Assembly (NCBI GenBank): GCA_963722175.1
Contig: CAVRKA010000003.1
Location: forward strand, 372,001-436,000
Origin: WHSW01 sp963722175
Lineage (GTDB): Bacteria > Actinomycetota > Thermoleophilia > Solirubrobacterales > 70-9
Reading direction: 5' to 3'
DNA length: 64,000 nucleotides
Under the pieces are notes generated by a model, which was not told the origin of the DNA, did no database searches, and saw only the letters and a program-made list of their open reading frames with translations. Made by a program: the position numbers and the translations under genes. Positions 1 through 8,651 of the stretch are shown one piece after another. The stretch's first letter is position 1. Each line of letters begins with the position of its first letter.

Positions 1-405
1 CTCTCCCCCGTACGCGTTCGCGTTCATCCGTACGGCCCCGCCGACCGTCCCGGGGATGTTGATCCCGAACTCGAGCCCGGTCAGCCCCCAGCCGGCGACC
101 TTGGCGGCGGCCGACGGCAGCCGCACGCCGCCGCCGCAGACGATCCGGCTGCCTTCGCGCAGCAGCTCGGCGAGCCCGCCGGCCAGCTTCAGCACGAGGC
201 CATCGACGCCGGCGTCGGCGACCAGCAGGTTCGACCCCGAGCCGACGACCTCGACCGCGAGCTCCTCGGCGCGCGCCCAGGCGAGCAGCTCGACGAGCTC
301 GTCGGTCGACTCGGGACGCGCGAACAGCGCCGCGTTGCCGCCGGCGCGGACGGTGGTCAGCCGCGCCAGCGGATAGTCACGCTCGACGCCGGAGGGCAGG
401 CTCAC
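1..405 (-). CDS. murB: UDP-N-acetylenolpyruvoylglucosamine reductase MurB (3' part beyond window)
   Basis: This is the N-terminal 135 residues of MurB, the FAD enzyme that reduces UDP-GlcNAc-enolpyruvate to UDP-MurNAc in the cytoplasm. The reverse strand reads from a GTG at 405 with no stop before the window edge. The FAD-binding signature GSGSNLLVAD is followed by GLEFGINIPGTVGGAV and RMNANAYGGE, which are diagnostic for the family. The GTG overlaps the TGA of murC (GTGA), so translation is probably coupled. It is the last visible gene of the dcw cluster. The only real uncertainty is the missing C-terminus. Confidence 0.93.
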   Translation of the reverse strand, partial: MSLPSGVERDYPLARLTTVRAGGNAALFARPESTDELVELLAWARAEELAVEVVGSGSNLLVADAGVDGLVLKLAGGLAELLREGSRIVCGGGVRLPSAAAKVAGWGLTGLEFGINIPGTVGGAVRMNANAYGGE

Positions 406-1724
406 GCCGGCTCCTCGACCAGGGCATCGGCGAGCTCGTGGACATCGCCGGCGCCGATCGTGACCAGCAGGTCGCCCTCACGGAGCCGCGGCGCCAGCTC
501 GCGCTCGGCGGTCTCCAGATCGCGGAGCCAGAGCACCGGACGGCCGCCGGCGTGCTCGGCGGCGGCACGGGCGACGTCGAGGCCGCTGACCCCGGCGAGC
601 TCACCGACCGGCTGCTCGCGGGCCGCGTAGACGTCGAGCACCCCGACCTCGTCGGCGGCCGCGAGCGCGGCGCCGAAGCGGTGCGCGAACGCCTTCGTGC
701 GCGAGTAGAGGTGCGGCTGGAAGACCGCAATCAGGCGTCGCGGCTCGAGCTCGCGCATCGCCTCCAGGGTCGCCTCGACCTCGGTCGGGTGATGTGCGTA
801 GTCGTCGTAGATCTGCGCCCCGTGCCGCGCCCCCTTGCGCTGCTGGCGCCGCAGCATCCCGGGAAACCCCGTCAGGGCGGCCGCGGGCAGGGCGTCGAAG
901 CCGGCGAGCTCGAGCGCGGCGAGCGCGGCGCGGGCGTTGAGGATGTTGTGACGGCCGGGTACGCGCAGCGCGAGCTCAGCGGGGCCGGGGCGATCGATGT
1001 CGAAACGGATCAGGCGCCTGCCCGGCGGTCCGCCGGCGGCGATCGGATCGAGCGCCGGCGTCGCGTGCAGGGCCAGCCCGGGCGCCGGAGCGGCGAACGT
1101 GGCGAACGCCTTCGTCAGCTCCGACCGCGAACCCCAGCGGGCGTGATGGTCGAGCTCGACGTTGGTGACCACGGCGATCTCGGGGCGCAGCTCCAGGAAG
1201 CTGGCGTCGGACTCGTCGGCCTCGGCGACCACCCACTCCCCGGTTCCCCAGCCGGCGTTCGCCGGCCCGCCGTCGGCCGCGGCGCCGGGGAGCTCGCCGC
1301 CGATCAGGAAGGCGGGGTCGGCGCCGGCCGCGCGCAGGGCGTGAACCAGCATCCCGGCGGTCGTCGTCTTCCCGTGGGTGCCCGCGACCGCGATCAGCCG
1401 CCGCAGCGAGCAGAGCTCGGCGAGCAGCTCGCCGCGATGGATCACCCGCTGCCCGCGCTCGCGGGCGCGCACGAGCTCGGGGTTGTCGTCGGCGATCGCG
1501 GTCGAGACGACGACTTCGGCGCGCTCCGGCACCCGAGCGGCGTCGTGGCCGATCCGTGGCTCGAGCCCGGCGGCCCGCAGGCGCTCGACGTACGAGCTCT
1601 CGGCGCGATCCGAGCCGCTGACCCGGGCGCCGAGCTGGGCGCAGACCAGCGCCAGGCCGCTCATCCCGGCGCCGCCGACGGCGATGAAGTGCAGCTCGCG
1701 TCCGCTCCAGTCCTCGGAGGTCAT
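402..1724 (-). CDS. murC: UDP-N-acetylmuramate--L-alanine ligase MurC
   Basis: MurC adds L-alanine to UDP-MurNAc, the first amino-acid step of the peptidoglycan stem. The 440-residue protein has the usual Mur ligase length. The N-terminal nucleotide-binding motif VGGAGMSGLA is near residue 17, the ATP loop GTHGKT is at residues 115-120, and the middle and C-terminal Mur ligase domains are complete. The start ATG opens with the residues expected ahead of the first beta strand. It follows murG by about 16 bases and overlaps murB by 4 bases, so it belongs to one transcription unit running leftward. Confidence 0.96.
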   Translation of the reverse strand: MTSEDWSGRELHFIAVGGAGMSGLALVCAQLGARVSGSDRAESSYVERLRAAGLEPRIGHDAARVPERAEVVVSTAIADDNPELVRARERGQRVIHRGELLAELCSLRRLIAVAGTHGKTTTAGMLVHALRAAGADPAFLIGGELPGAAADGGPANAGWGTGEWVVAEADESDASFLELRPEIAVVTNVELDHHARWGSRSELTKAFATFAAPAPGLALHATPALDPIAAGGPPGRRLIRFDIDRPGPAELALRVPGRHNILNARAALAALELAGFDALPAAALTGFPGMLRRQQRKGARHGAQIYDDYAHHPTEVEATLEAMRELEPRRLIAVFQPHLYSRTKAFAHRFGAALAAADEVGVLDVYAAREQPVGELAGVSGLDVARAAAEHAGGRPVLWLRDLETAERELAPRLREGDLLVTIGAGDVHELADALVEEPA

Positions 1725-1740
1725 CGCCGCATGGTGACGG

Positions 1741-2892
1741 TCACGTTGGTTTGCCGATCGCGCTCAGGAGCTCGGTCGCGATCCGCTCGGCGGCGTCCGG
1801 GCGTGCGAGCGCGGCCGCCGCCGCGGCCATCCGCTCGAGTTCCGGCGGGTCTCGAAACAGGTCGCCGACCAGGTCCCGCAGGTGTTCAGGGTCGAGCTCA
1901 GCGTCCTCGACCACCAGCGCCGCACCGCCGTCCGCCATCCAGCGCGCGTTCGCGTGCTGGTGGTCGCCGGTCGCGTACGGGTAGGGGACGAGGATCGACG
2001 GCCGTCTCGCGGCGGCGATCTCGAAGATCGACCCGCCGGCGCGGGCGAGCACGAGGTCCGAGGCGGCGAGCGCGTCGGCGAGCCCGGGCTCGTACTCGAC
2101 CAGCGTGTAGCGGTCGCGGCTCGGCGACTCGGCGAGGGTCGACCGGGCCTCGCCGTAGTCGCGGCTGCCGCTGATCTGAAGGACGTGGAAGTCGCGCGCC
2201 GCGGCGCCCGGCCCGGCAAACGCCTCCAACGACGCGACGTTGATCGAGCGCGCGCCCTGGCTGCCGCCGAAGACGAGCAGGCAGCGGTCGGCTGCGGCGA
2301 TCCCGAACCGCTCCCGGGCCGCGCCGCGGTCCGCGGCGCCGATCGCCGCCGGGACCGGGCGGCCGGTGACCTGATAGCGGGGGCCGTTCCGCCCCTCGAT
2401 CGGGAAGGCGAGGCAGACGCGGCGGGCCCGGCGGGCGAGCATCCGGTTGGTGAGCCCGAGGTGGCGGTCGGCCTCGGTCAGGACCAGCGGCAATCCCATA
2501 GAGGTGGCGGCGATGCCGGCCGGGCCGGCGACGTAGCCGCCGCCGCCGAGTACCACCTGGGCGCGGCGCTCCCGCAGAACCCGCCTCGCCGCCGGCACGG
2601 CGGCGGCCGCCAGGCGCAACGCCCCCGCCGCCCGGAGCGGGTTGCGGCGGTCGAGGCCGCGCACACGCAGGAGGTCGATCTCGTAGCCCGCCTCGGGGAC
2701 GACCTTCGCCTCGGCGCGGTCCGCGGCCCCGAGGAAGCTGACCGCCGCGCCCTCAGCGCGAAGCGCGTCGGCTACGGCCAGCGCCGGAACGACGTGTCCC
2801 GCGGTGCCGCCCGCGGCTATCACGACTCGGGGTCGCTCTTCGGGGGGTTCTTGGCCGTTGGGAGGCACCGTCGACGATGCGCAGTCTCCCAC
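1741..2892 (-). CDS. murG: UDP-GlcNAc:lipid I N-acetylglucosaminyltransferase MurG
   Basis: MurG transfers GlcNAc to lipid I to make lipid II at the inner face of the membrane. The glycine-rich donor loop AAGGTAGHVVPALAVADAL near the N-terminus and the C-terminal region with GGSQGARSIN and RAGGS are typical of this GT28 enzyme. The start is not settled. A GTG at 2892 gives 383 residues, but the conserved fold begins at about residue 22, so GTG codons at 2868 or 2823 are also possible. The one at 2823 would give only four residues before the glycine loop. With the first two choices the gene overlaps the ftsW reading frame by more than 100 bases. Confidence 0.93.
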   Translation of the reverse strand: MGDCASSTVPPNGQEPPEERPRVVIAAGGTAGHVVPALAVADALRAEGAAVSFLGAADRAEAKVVPEAGYEIDLLRVRGLDRRNPLRAAGALRLAAAAVPAARRVLRERRAQVVLGGGGYVAGPAGIAATSMGLPLVLTEADRHLGLTNRMLARRARRVCLAFPIEGRNGPRYQVTGRPVPAAIGAADRGAARERFGIAAADRCLLVFGGSQGARSINVASLEAFAGPGAAARDFHVLQISGSRDYGEARSTLAESPSRDRYTLVEYEPGLADALAASDLVLARAGGSIFEIAAARRPSILVPYPYATGDHQHANARWMADGGAALVVEDAELDPEHLRDLVGDLFRDPPELERMAAAAAALARPDAAERIATELLSAIGKPT

Positions 2893-4030
2893 CGTCGCTC
2901 GACGGCTTGGCGCCCGACCGGGCGCTGCCGCCGCGTGAGACGTTGAGCAGCAGGCCTACCGCCGCCAGCATCACCAGCATGCTCGCGTTGCCGTAGGAGA
3001 CGAACGGCAGCGGCACGCCGGTCAGCGGCGCGAGCCCGAAGACGGCGAGCAGGTTGACGAGCGCCTGGACGAGCACCAGGCAGGTGAGCCCGGCGGCGAG
3101 CAGCTTGCCGTAACGGTCGCGGGCGCTCTGGGCGATCCGGAACCCGGCGTAGCCGAACAGCCCGTAGAGGCCGACCAGAGCCCCGATCCCGACCATCCCG
3201 AGCTCCTCGCCGATCACCGCGGCGATCATGTCCGTGTGCGCCTCGGGCAGGTAGAACGCCTTCTGCAGGCTCTCCCCCAGCCCGACCCCGAACAGGCCGC
3301 CGGAGCCGAGCGCGATCTTCGCCTGGATCAGCTGGAAACCGGCGCCGCCGGGGTCGCCGCCGGGGTCGAGGAACGAGGTGATCCGGGCGACCCGGTAGGG
3401 CTCGATCAGGACCGCGAGCAGGACGACGCCCCCCGCCGCGGCGGCGAGCAAGCCGATGTCGCGAAGGCGGGCCCCGGCGCCGACCAGCAGCGCGGCGATC
3501 ACCAGGCAGGTGACCAGCGCGGTGCCGAGGTCGCCGACGCCGACGATCAGGACGCAGAGCCCGACGACCGTCAGCACCGGCAGCATCGGGCCGATCCCGC
3601 CGCGGACGACCTCGGGGCGCTGCGCCAACAACTGGACGCAGAACAGGACGAGGGCGATCTTGAGCAGCTCCGAGGGCTGGATCTGCAGCGGTCCGGCGGC
3701 GAGCCAGGCCCGCGAGCCGTTGACCTCGACCCCGAACCCGGGGACCATGACCAGGAAGCAGAGGAAGATCGAGCCGCCGAGGATCAGCGGCATCAGGGGA
3801 CGGACCAGCTTCACCCCGCGGCCCGCAAGCAGGTGCATGACGCCGAGCCCGAGGACGCCGAAGATCAGCGTCCGCTTCAGGTAATACGCGCTGTCGCCGG
3901 ACTCGCCGAGCAGCGAGGTGGTCGAGCTGGCGCTGAAGACCATGACCACGCCGAAGGCGAGCAGGCACATCGTCGCGGTCAGCAGCAGCGAGTACTCGAT
4001 CGGCGGCGACGCCTTCTTCGAGGTGCTCAT
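2753..4030 (-). CDS. ftsW: Lipid II polymerase / division protein FtsW (SEDS family)
   Basis: FtsW is the septal peptidoglycan glycosyltransferase, a polytopic membrane protein that works with FtsI. The protein has about ten hydrophobic segments, starting with LLLTATMCLLAFGVVMVFSA, and SEDS-family signatures such as GSRAWLAAGPLQIQPSELLK and the final PLPFVSYGNASM. The ATG overlaps the murD stop codon (ATGA). The last 45 or so residues are Arg/Ser-rich, lie over the start of murG in another frame, and have no family counterpart that I recognise. Either this is a real long overlap or the C-terminal end is affected by an indel. Confidence 0.94.
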   Translation of the reverse strand: MSTSKKASPPIEYSLLLTATMCLLAFGVVMVFSASSTTSLLGESGDSAYYLKRTLIFGVLGLGVMHLLAGRGVKLVRPLMPLILGGSIFLCFLVMVPGFGVEVNGSRAWLAAGPLQIQPSELLKIALVLFCVQLLAQRPEVVRGGIGPMLPVLTVVGLCVLIVGVGDLGTALVTCLVIAALLVGAGARLRDIGLLAAAAGGVVLLAVLIEPYRVARITSFLDPGGDPGGAGFQLIQAKIALGSGGLFGVGLGESLQKAFYLPEAHTDMIAAVIGEELGMVGIGALVGLYGLFGYAGFRIAQSARDRYGKLLAAGLTCLVLVQALVNLLAVFGLAPLTGVPLPFVSYGNASMLVMLAAVGLLLNVSRGGSARSGAKPSSDGGRLRIVDGASQRPRTPRRATPSRDSRGRHRGTRRSGAGRSRRASR

Positions 4031-5322
4031 CGCAGGTTCTCCACCAGCTCACGGAAGTGCTCGCCGCGCTGCTCGAAGTCGCGATACGCGTCGAAGCTGG
4101 CGCAGGCCGGCGCGAGCAGGACGACATCACCCGGCTCGGCCTCGTCCCGGGCCGCCGCCACCGCCTCGGCGAGACCGTCGCAGCGGCGGCGGGCCACCCC
4201 GGCCTCCCATGCGGGTTCGAGCGCGCGCTCGATCGCCCCCGCGGCCTCCCCGATCAGATAGCAGGCGACGCAACGCTCGGCGACCGGCCCGGCGAGCTCG
4301 GCGAAGCTCTCCCCCTTCAGCGAGCCGCCGAGGATCGCGCGCACCCCGCCGCCGAACGAGCGCAGCGCCGCCGACGCGGCGGCGACGTTGGTCGCCTTCG
4401 AGTCGTTGACGTAGACGACGCCGTCGATCTCGGCGACCCGCTCGAGCCGGTGCGGGACGCCGGGGAAGCTCGCCAGCGCGGCGGCGATGGCCTCGTCGTC
4501 GATCCCGAGCGCTGTGGCGGCGACGGCCGCCGCGGCGGCGTTGGCGGCGTTGTGTGGGCCGGGCAGCGAGAACTCGAACCGCCCGACCCGCCCGGCGAAG
4601 TCGACCTTCGTCCCCGCACCGCCGATCTCGACCCCCGCGAGCCCGGGGTCGGCGCCGTTGTAGACCGCGAAGTCACCCTCGGTCTGGTTCGCGAACAGCT
4701 TCAGCTTCGCGTCGCGGTAGCGCTCGAGGCTGCGATGGCGATCGAGGTGGTCGGGCGCGACGTTGAGCAGCACCCCGCACTCGGGCGCGAAGGCGTCAGA
4801 GTCCTCGAGCTGGAAGCTCGACGCCTCGCAGATCACGGTTGCCTTCGGCGCGACCCGGCCGACCAGCGTGGCGAGCGGCGTGCCGACGTTGCCGGCGACC
4901 GCGACCGGCTCCCCGGCGGTCCGCCAGACGTGGCCGAGCAGCTCGGCGACCGTGGTCTTGCCGTTGGTGCCGGTCACCGCGCAGAAGCGGTTCGGAATCA
5001 GCCGCCAGGAAAGCTCGAGCTCGCCGATCACCGGCACGCCCCGCTCGCGCGCGGTCGCGATCACCGCCGCCTCGGCGGGCACACCAGGGCTCTTGACCAC
5101 GCAGCGGGCCCGCTCGAGCGCTTCGACTCCGTCCCCATCCAGGATGACTTCGACGCCTGACCCCCGCAGCCCTTCCGCGCCGTCGGGAGATCCCGCATCG
5201 ACCCCGATCACCGCTGCGCTGCGCTCGGCGAGCGCACGCACCGCCGCCTGGCCGGACCGAGCAAGGCCGACGACCAGGTACGGGCCCGGGGGCAGGTCCG
5301 GACGGGGCTTGAAAACGGGCAC
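4027..5322 (-). CDS. murD: UDP-N-acetylmuramoyl-L-alanine--D-glutamate ligase MurD
   Basis: MurD adds D-glutamate to UDP-MurNAc-L-Ala. I place the start at the GTG at 5322 (431 residues), since the Rossmann motif VVGLARSGQAA then falls at residue 17 as in other MurD proteins. The longer frame upstream runs under a divergent gene. The ATP loop GTNGKT is at residues 118-123, and the C-terminal LAPACASFDAY is the conserved MurD ending. murD is the first gene of the second half of the split dcw cluster. It must therefore have its own promoter, presumably in the 43 bases up to the divergent gene at 5366, but no clear -10 is visible there. Confidence 0.95.
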   Translation of the reverse strand: MPVFKPRPDLPPGPYLVVGLARSGQAAVRALAERSAAVIGVDAGSPDGAEGLRGSGVEVILDGDGVEALERARCVVKSPGVPAEAAVIATARERGVPVIGELELSWRLIPNRFCAVTGTNGKTTVAELLGHVWRTAGEPVAVAGNVGTPLATLVGRVAPKATVICEASSFQLEDSDAFAPECGVLLNVAPDHLDRHRSLERYRDAKLKLFANQTEGDFAVYNGADPGLAGVEIGGAGTKVDFAGRVGRFEFSLPGPHNAANAAAAAVAATALGIDDEAIAAALASFPGVPHRLERVAEIDGVVYVNDSKATNVAAASAALRSFGGGVRAILGGSLKGESFAELAGPVAERCVACYLIGEAAGAIERALEPAWEAGVARRRCDGLAEAVAAARDEAEPGDVVLLAPACASFDAYRDFEQRGEHFRELVENLR

Positions 5323-5365
5323 GCAAGTAGTTTCGCCTCGCCCGTCCCCGCTACCTTCCCTGGGC

Positions 5366-5800
5366 ATGTCCGAGACCGATGAGTCGAAGCTCAAGCGCGC
5401 CTCGGGCAAGACCGGGCGGCTCGTGCTCGAGATCGCCGCCGCGGCCGCGATCGGCGCGGGCGTGCCGCTGCTGTGGATCTGGATCGGCTCGTTGATCCAG
5501 TCGTCGCGCGGCGCCCAGCACGTCGAGGGCTCGACCGCGGCGATCCTGGTCGTCGGCATCCTCGGGAGCTACGTGATCATCCTGCTGATCGCGGGCGCGA
5601 TCCAGGCCCGCAGCGAAGCCGACGAGGAGCGCGCCCCGACCCGCTACCCGTGGAACCGCAGCATGCGCGACGAGCCCTATCGCCCGGGAACCCAGAAGCT
5701 GAGCCCGGTCGAGGCGGTCTTCGTCGGCACCGCGGTCGTCGCCTCGATCGGAATGCTGATCTGGTTCTTCGCGTTCGCCGGCAACCCGCTGCCGACCTAG
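5366..5800 (+). CDS. Small membrane protein of unknown function
   Basis: I do not recognise this 144-residue protein. Three hydrophobic stretches are visible: residues about 22-44, about 55-75, and a C-terminal one around 120-138. A charged, Pro/Arg-rich loop between the second and third contains TRYPWNRSMRDEPYRPG. The ATG at 5366 sits 8 bases after TACCTT, a probable -10 box, so the mRNA may be leaderless. The stop codon TAG is part of the CTAG that begins the short palindrome at 5797. The gene is divergent from murD and is the first of the genes interrupting the dcw cluster. Confidence 0.72.
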   Translation: MSETDESKLKRASGKTGRLVLEIAAAAAIGAGVPLLWIWIGSLIQSSRGAQHVEGSTAAILVVGILGSYVIILLIAGAIQARSEADEERAPTRYPWNRSMRDEPYRPGTQKLSPVEAVFVGTAVVASIGMLIWFFAFAGNPLPT

Positions 5801-5818
5801 ATGGGCGATCCCATCTAG
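5797..5818. repeat. 22-bp perfect palindrome, remnant-like copy of the 172-bp repeat ends
   Basis: The arms CTAGATGGG and CCCATCTAG are separated by CGAT. The sequence matches the terminal inverted repeats of the two 172-bp elements at 40224 and 47993, joined directly with nothing between. The left CTAG supplies the stop codon of the gene ending at 5800. The right end lies 4 bases before the TTG start at 5823. It could instead be a chance terminator-like hairpin, but the shared ends argue otherwise. Confidence 0.6.
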
Positions 5819-5822
5819 AGCC

Positions 5823-6218
5823 TTGTTCGAGACCGAGCACAGCACCGGGACGAGCACGCCGGCGAGCGCGGTCTGGGCGCGCTGGGCGAATCCCGGACGT
5901 TGGTCCGACTGGGACTCGCGGGTCGAGCGCGCAACGGCGGAGGGGGATCTGGCCGAGGGGACCGAGGTGCGCGTCAAGCTGCGCAAGGGCGGGACCACGC
6001 GTCAGGAGGTCACGGCGATCGAGCCGGACCGCCGGCTGGTCACCGAATACCGGCTGCCAGGTGCCCGCGTCGGCCACGAGCGGGTCGTCGAGCAACGCGG
6101 CACCGGCAGCCAGGTCAGCCATCGCCTCTATGTCGACGGCCCCCTGGCCGGCTTCTGGGCGCTGATGCTCGGGCGGCGGAAGCTGCGCGAGACGGTCGCC
6201 GGGTTCACCGACGCCTAG
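5823..6218 (+). CDS. SRPBCC-fold (polyketide cyclase/START-like) protein
   Basis: The 131-residue protein has the look of the SRPBCC superfamily of small hydrophobic-ligand-binding proteins. An N-terminal strand FETEHSTGTSTPASAVWARW precedes the RWSDWDSRVE region, followed by beta strands and a C-terminal helix LRETVAGFTDA. The ligand is unknown. The start is a TTG at 5823, chosen because the first conserved strand begins at residue 2. No ribosome binding site is visible, and the palindrome at 5797-5818 lies directly upstream. It converges on the serine hydrolase gene, with 10 bases between the stops. Confidence 0.75.
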   Translation: MFETEHSTGTSTPASAVWARWANPGRWSDWDSRVERATAEGDLAEGTEVRVKLRKGGTTRQEVTAIEPDRRLVTEYRLPGARVGHERVVEQRGTGSQVSHRLYVDGPLAGFWALMLGRRKLRETVAGFTDA

Positions 6219-6228
6219 CGGGCCCGGC

Positions 6229-7368
6229 TCAGGCGGCGTCGGTGGTGCCGGGGAAGAGCTCGCCGGCGATCTGGAAGAACATGTCGATCGTCTCGGAGGA
6301 GAAGTTGGTCGACTTGTTCGCCGAGATCACGATCCGGGCTCCATTCGACGGCAGGTAGAACATCGCCGTGTTGAAACCGTAGATGGCGCCGTTGTGGCCG
6401 ATCCAGTCCGCGAGCTGGAACATCCCGAGCCCGTAGCCGATCGACGGCCCGGGGTTCGGGATCGGCCGGAACGCGATCTGGCGCTTGAACAGACGGTCGG
6501 AGATCAGCTTGCCGGTGCAAAGCAGCTTCGCCCACCGCTTCAGGTCGGCGACGGTGGAGAGCATTGCTCCCGCGGTCCAGGCCACGTCCGGGTTGACCCG
6601 CGTGTAGTCCTGAAGCGGCTCGGTGCCGTCATCGCCGCCGTAGTAGCCGTGGGCCGCGGGCGGGGACAACTTGGCGTTCGTCGGGAAGGAGGTGCGACTC
6701 AGGCCTGCCTTCGCCGACAACCGGTCGATCACCTTGTCGACCCGCTTGTCGGTGATCTGCTCGATGATCAGACCGAGCAGGATGTAGTTGGAGTCGGAGT
6801 AGCTGACCATCGCACCGGGCTCGAAGTCGGGCGGATGCAGGGCGAGGATGCCGAGCACGTCGGTGGGCTCCCAGCCCGGAAACAGCGGGTTCGCCGAGAA
6901 CGCCGCGTTGAACTCGTCGTCCCTGGTGAAGTCGTAGATCCCTCCGGTCATCCCGAGCAGCTGCTTGATCGTGATCCGCTTGCCGTTCGGGACATGCTTG
7001 ACGTAGTCGCTCAGCTTGTCCTTCAGGCGCAGCTTGCCGCGGTCGATCAGGCGCAGTACCTCCACGGCCGTGAACGTCTTGGAGATCGAGGCGATCCGGA
7101 TCGTGTCCGCCGGGTCCATCGGCGCGTTGGTCGCGGTGTCGGAGACGCCGTAGGAGTTCTCGTAGGCGGCGCCGCCCGGGCCGTAGACGGCGACGTTGAC
7201 CCCCGGCACGTTCTGCTCCGCCATCGTGGTCTGGACGACGGCGTCCACCTGGGCGGCCTGCTCGGGCGTGAACCCGCGGAGGGTCGCGGCGGCGGCGGGC
7301 GCCGCCGCGATCAATAGCGCGGCCGCCGCGATCAGCATGGACGCCCCTGCCCCGTTGCGCCGAGTCAC
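6229..7368 (-). CDS. Exported serine hydrolase, beta-lactamase class C / D-alanyl-D-alanine carboxypeptidase type
   Basis: The 379-residue protein has a signal peptide (basic start, long Ala/Leu core ending near AAAAT, residue 28). Its penicillin-binding fold carries the nucleophile motif S94-I-S-K97, a Tyr-containing second motif within SYSDSNY, and HNGAIYGF as the KTG-equivalent. Family members cleave D-Ala peptides, beta-lactams or small esters, and the substrate cannot be read from sequence. The GTG start at 7368 lies 7 bases after TTAGGT, a likely -10. It sits within the segment that splits the dcw cluster, so a cell-wall substrate is plausible but unproven. Confidence 0.85.
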   Translation of the reverse strand: MTRRNGAGASMLIAAAALLIAAAPAAAATLRGFTPEQAAQVDAVVQTTMAEQNVPGVNVAVYGPGGAAYENSYGVSDTATNAPMDPADTIRIASISKTFTAVEVLRLIDRGKLRLKDKLSDYVKHVPNGKRITIKQLLGMTGGIYDFTRDDEFNAAFSANPLFPGWEPTDVLGILALHPPDFEPGAMVSYSDSNYILLGLIIEQITDKRVDKVIDRLSAKAGLSRTSFPTNAKLSPPAAHGYYGGDDGTEPLQDYTRVNPDVAWTAGAMLSTVADLKRWAKLLCTGKLISDRLFKRQIAFRPIPNPGPSIGYGLGMFQLADWIGHNGAIYGFNTAMFYLPSNGARIVISANKSTNFSSETIDMFFQIAGELFPGTTDAA

Positions 7369-7406
7369 CTGGCAAACCTAACCGCCGCGGTAGCGCGGCG
7401 CAACCC

Positions 7407-8588
7407 CTACTTGAACTTGACGACCTGGTTGGCCATGGGCAGCTCGCCGCTGGCCCTACCGGTCAGAGCGCCCGTGTCCACGGTCACCGGATCGCCGCTG
7501 AACGCCGTCTCGAGGTCGGTGACCCGGCCCTGGCCGCGGTACCGGGTGAAGGTGTAAGGGAGTCCGTTCGACGACAGTGGCGACGGCGAGTCCATGACGT
7601 GGAAATGCAGGTGCGGGGCGTTCGTGTTGCCCGTGTTCCCGAGCAGTCCGAGCACCTGGCCCGCTCGCACCTTGTCGCCGACCTTCACCCGCAGACTGTG
7701 CAGCTGCATATGCGCGTAGAAGACGTAATGACCGTCGCCGACGTCGACGACCACGTAGTTGCCGCCGGCGGTCTGGATCGTCTGGCCGGGCGGCAGGCTG
7801 CCGGGTACCGACTCGGGCTGGCTGTCCTGGATCCGCACTACCTTGCCGGGCGCGGCCGAGTGGATCTTGGCGCCGTAGAACGGGTAGCTCGAGAGTTGGT
7901 CGAGCGGCCCCGTGAACAGTTCGTTCGCGGAGTCCAGCTGCAAGAAGTCGATGGCGAACCGCTCCGGAGCGTGGACCGTGCCGTCGATGGCGAGCAGGGC
8001 GCCGCGGTGGGCGTTGAACTCGTCGCAGCACCCGTTGCCGACCACCCAGCCCGACCCGCGCAGCGGCGGTTGCACCTCGATCGCCGGCGACCTGCCAACC
8101 GGCGTCTCCACTCCCGTGAACTCCAGCGCGGTGACCGCGTCGGGATCCCCGACCGGATAGGAAGTCAGCGAGATGGTGTGGCGGAGCCGGTGCGGCGGCT
8201 TGCGGCGGCTCGGGTAGCTGACGTCCATCAGGATCCAGCCGGCCTGCCCGGGCTGCAGCTCGTTGCCGAGCCCGGCGCTGTCGATCCGCATCACGGCGGC
8301 GAGCGCGGCAGCGTCGTAGTCGCGACCGATGGCCCTTCCTTTCGCTCGCGCCTGGATCGACTGGAGGTCGACCACGCGCGACGGCGAGTAGGACTGGTTG
8401 ATCACCTTCAGCTCGTATGCGAGGTGCATGCGCCCGTCGCCCCCGAGCACCGGGCCCGGCGCGCTCAGGACCGAGAAGGCCAGCGGCGAGATCACCGCGT
8501 TGGCGTCGTTGGCCGCCTGCGCAGGAGTCGCCGCGAGCATCGCGGCGCCGCTGACGGCGATCGCGGCCAAGCCGCGGACCAGACCCAC
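7407..8588 (-). CDS. Exported M23-family (LytM-type) metallopeptidase
   Basis: The 393-residue protein begins with a signal peptide (about residues 1-26). The C-terminal half is an M23/LytM domain with GNYVVVDVGDGHYVFYAHM, a KVGDKVRAGQ lipoyl-like turn and the HLHFH zinc motif. The first zinc-ligand motif, usually HxxxD, reads RFAID, so the histidine is replaced by arginine. A subgroup of M23 proteins carries this variant, and its activity is less certain. The N-terminal part is a beta-rich domain I cannot name. It may cleave peptidoglycan cross-links or act as a scaffold. The start is GTG. Confidence 0.83.
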   Translation of the reverse strand: MGLVRGLAAIAVSGAAMLAATPAQAANDANAVISPLAFSVLSAPGPVLGGDGRMHLAYELKVINQSYSPSRVVDLQSIQARAKGRAIGRDYDAAALAAVMRIDSAGLGNELQPGQAGWILMDVSYPSRRKPPHRLRHTISLTSYPVGDPDAVTALEFTGVETPVGRSPAIEVQPPLRGSGWVVGNGCCDEFNAHRGALLAIDGTVHAPERFAIDFLQLDSANELFTGPLDQLSSYPFYGAKIHSAAPGKVVRIQDSQPESVPGSLPPGQTIQTAGGNYVVVDVGDGHYVFYAHMQLHSLRVKVGDKVRAGQVLGLLGNTGNTNAPHLHFHVMDSPSPLSSNGLPYTFTRYRGQGRVTDLETAFSGDPVTVDTGALTGRASGELPMANQVVKFK

Positions 8589-8651
8589 TCTTCTCGACCT
8601 GCTTGCGATTCCTCACCCTATTCCACCCCACCGAGCTGAGACGATCAATCG

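Noticed and set aside
438..2174. Long plus-strand open frame antisense to murC and murG
   Set aside because: High-GC DNA gives long antisense frames. This one has Arg/Gly/Ala-rich sequence with no family motif and lies opposite two certain genes.
7407..8588. M23 peptidase as a new catalytically dead class
   Set aside because: The RFAID variant of the first zinc motif occurs in a known subgroup of M23-like proteins, so it is not new by itself.
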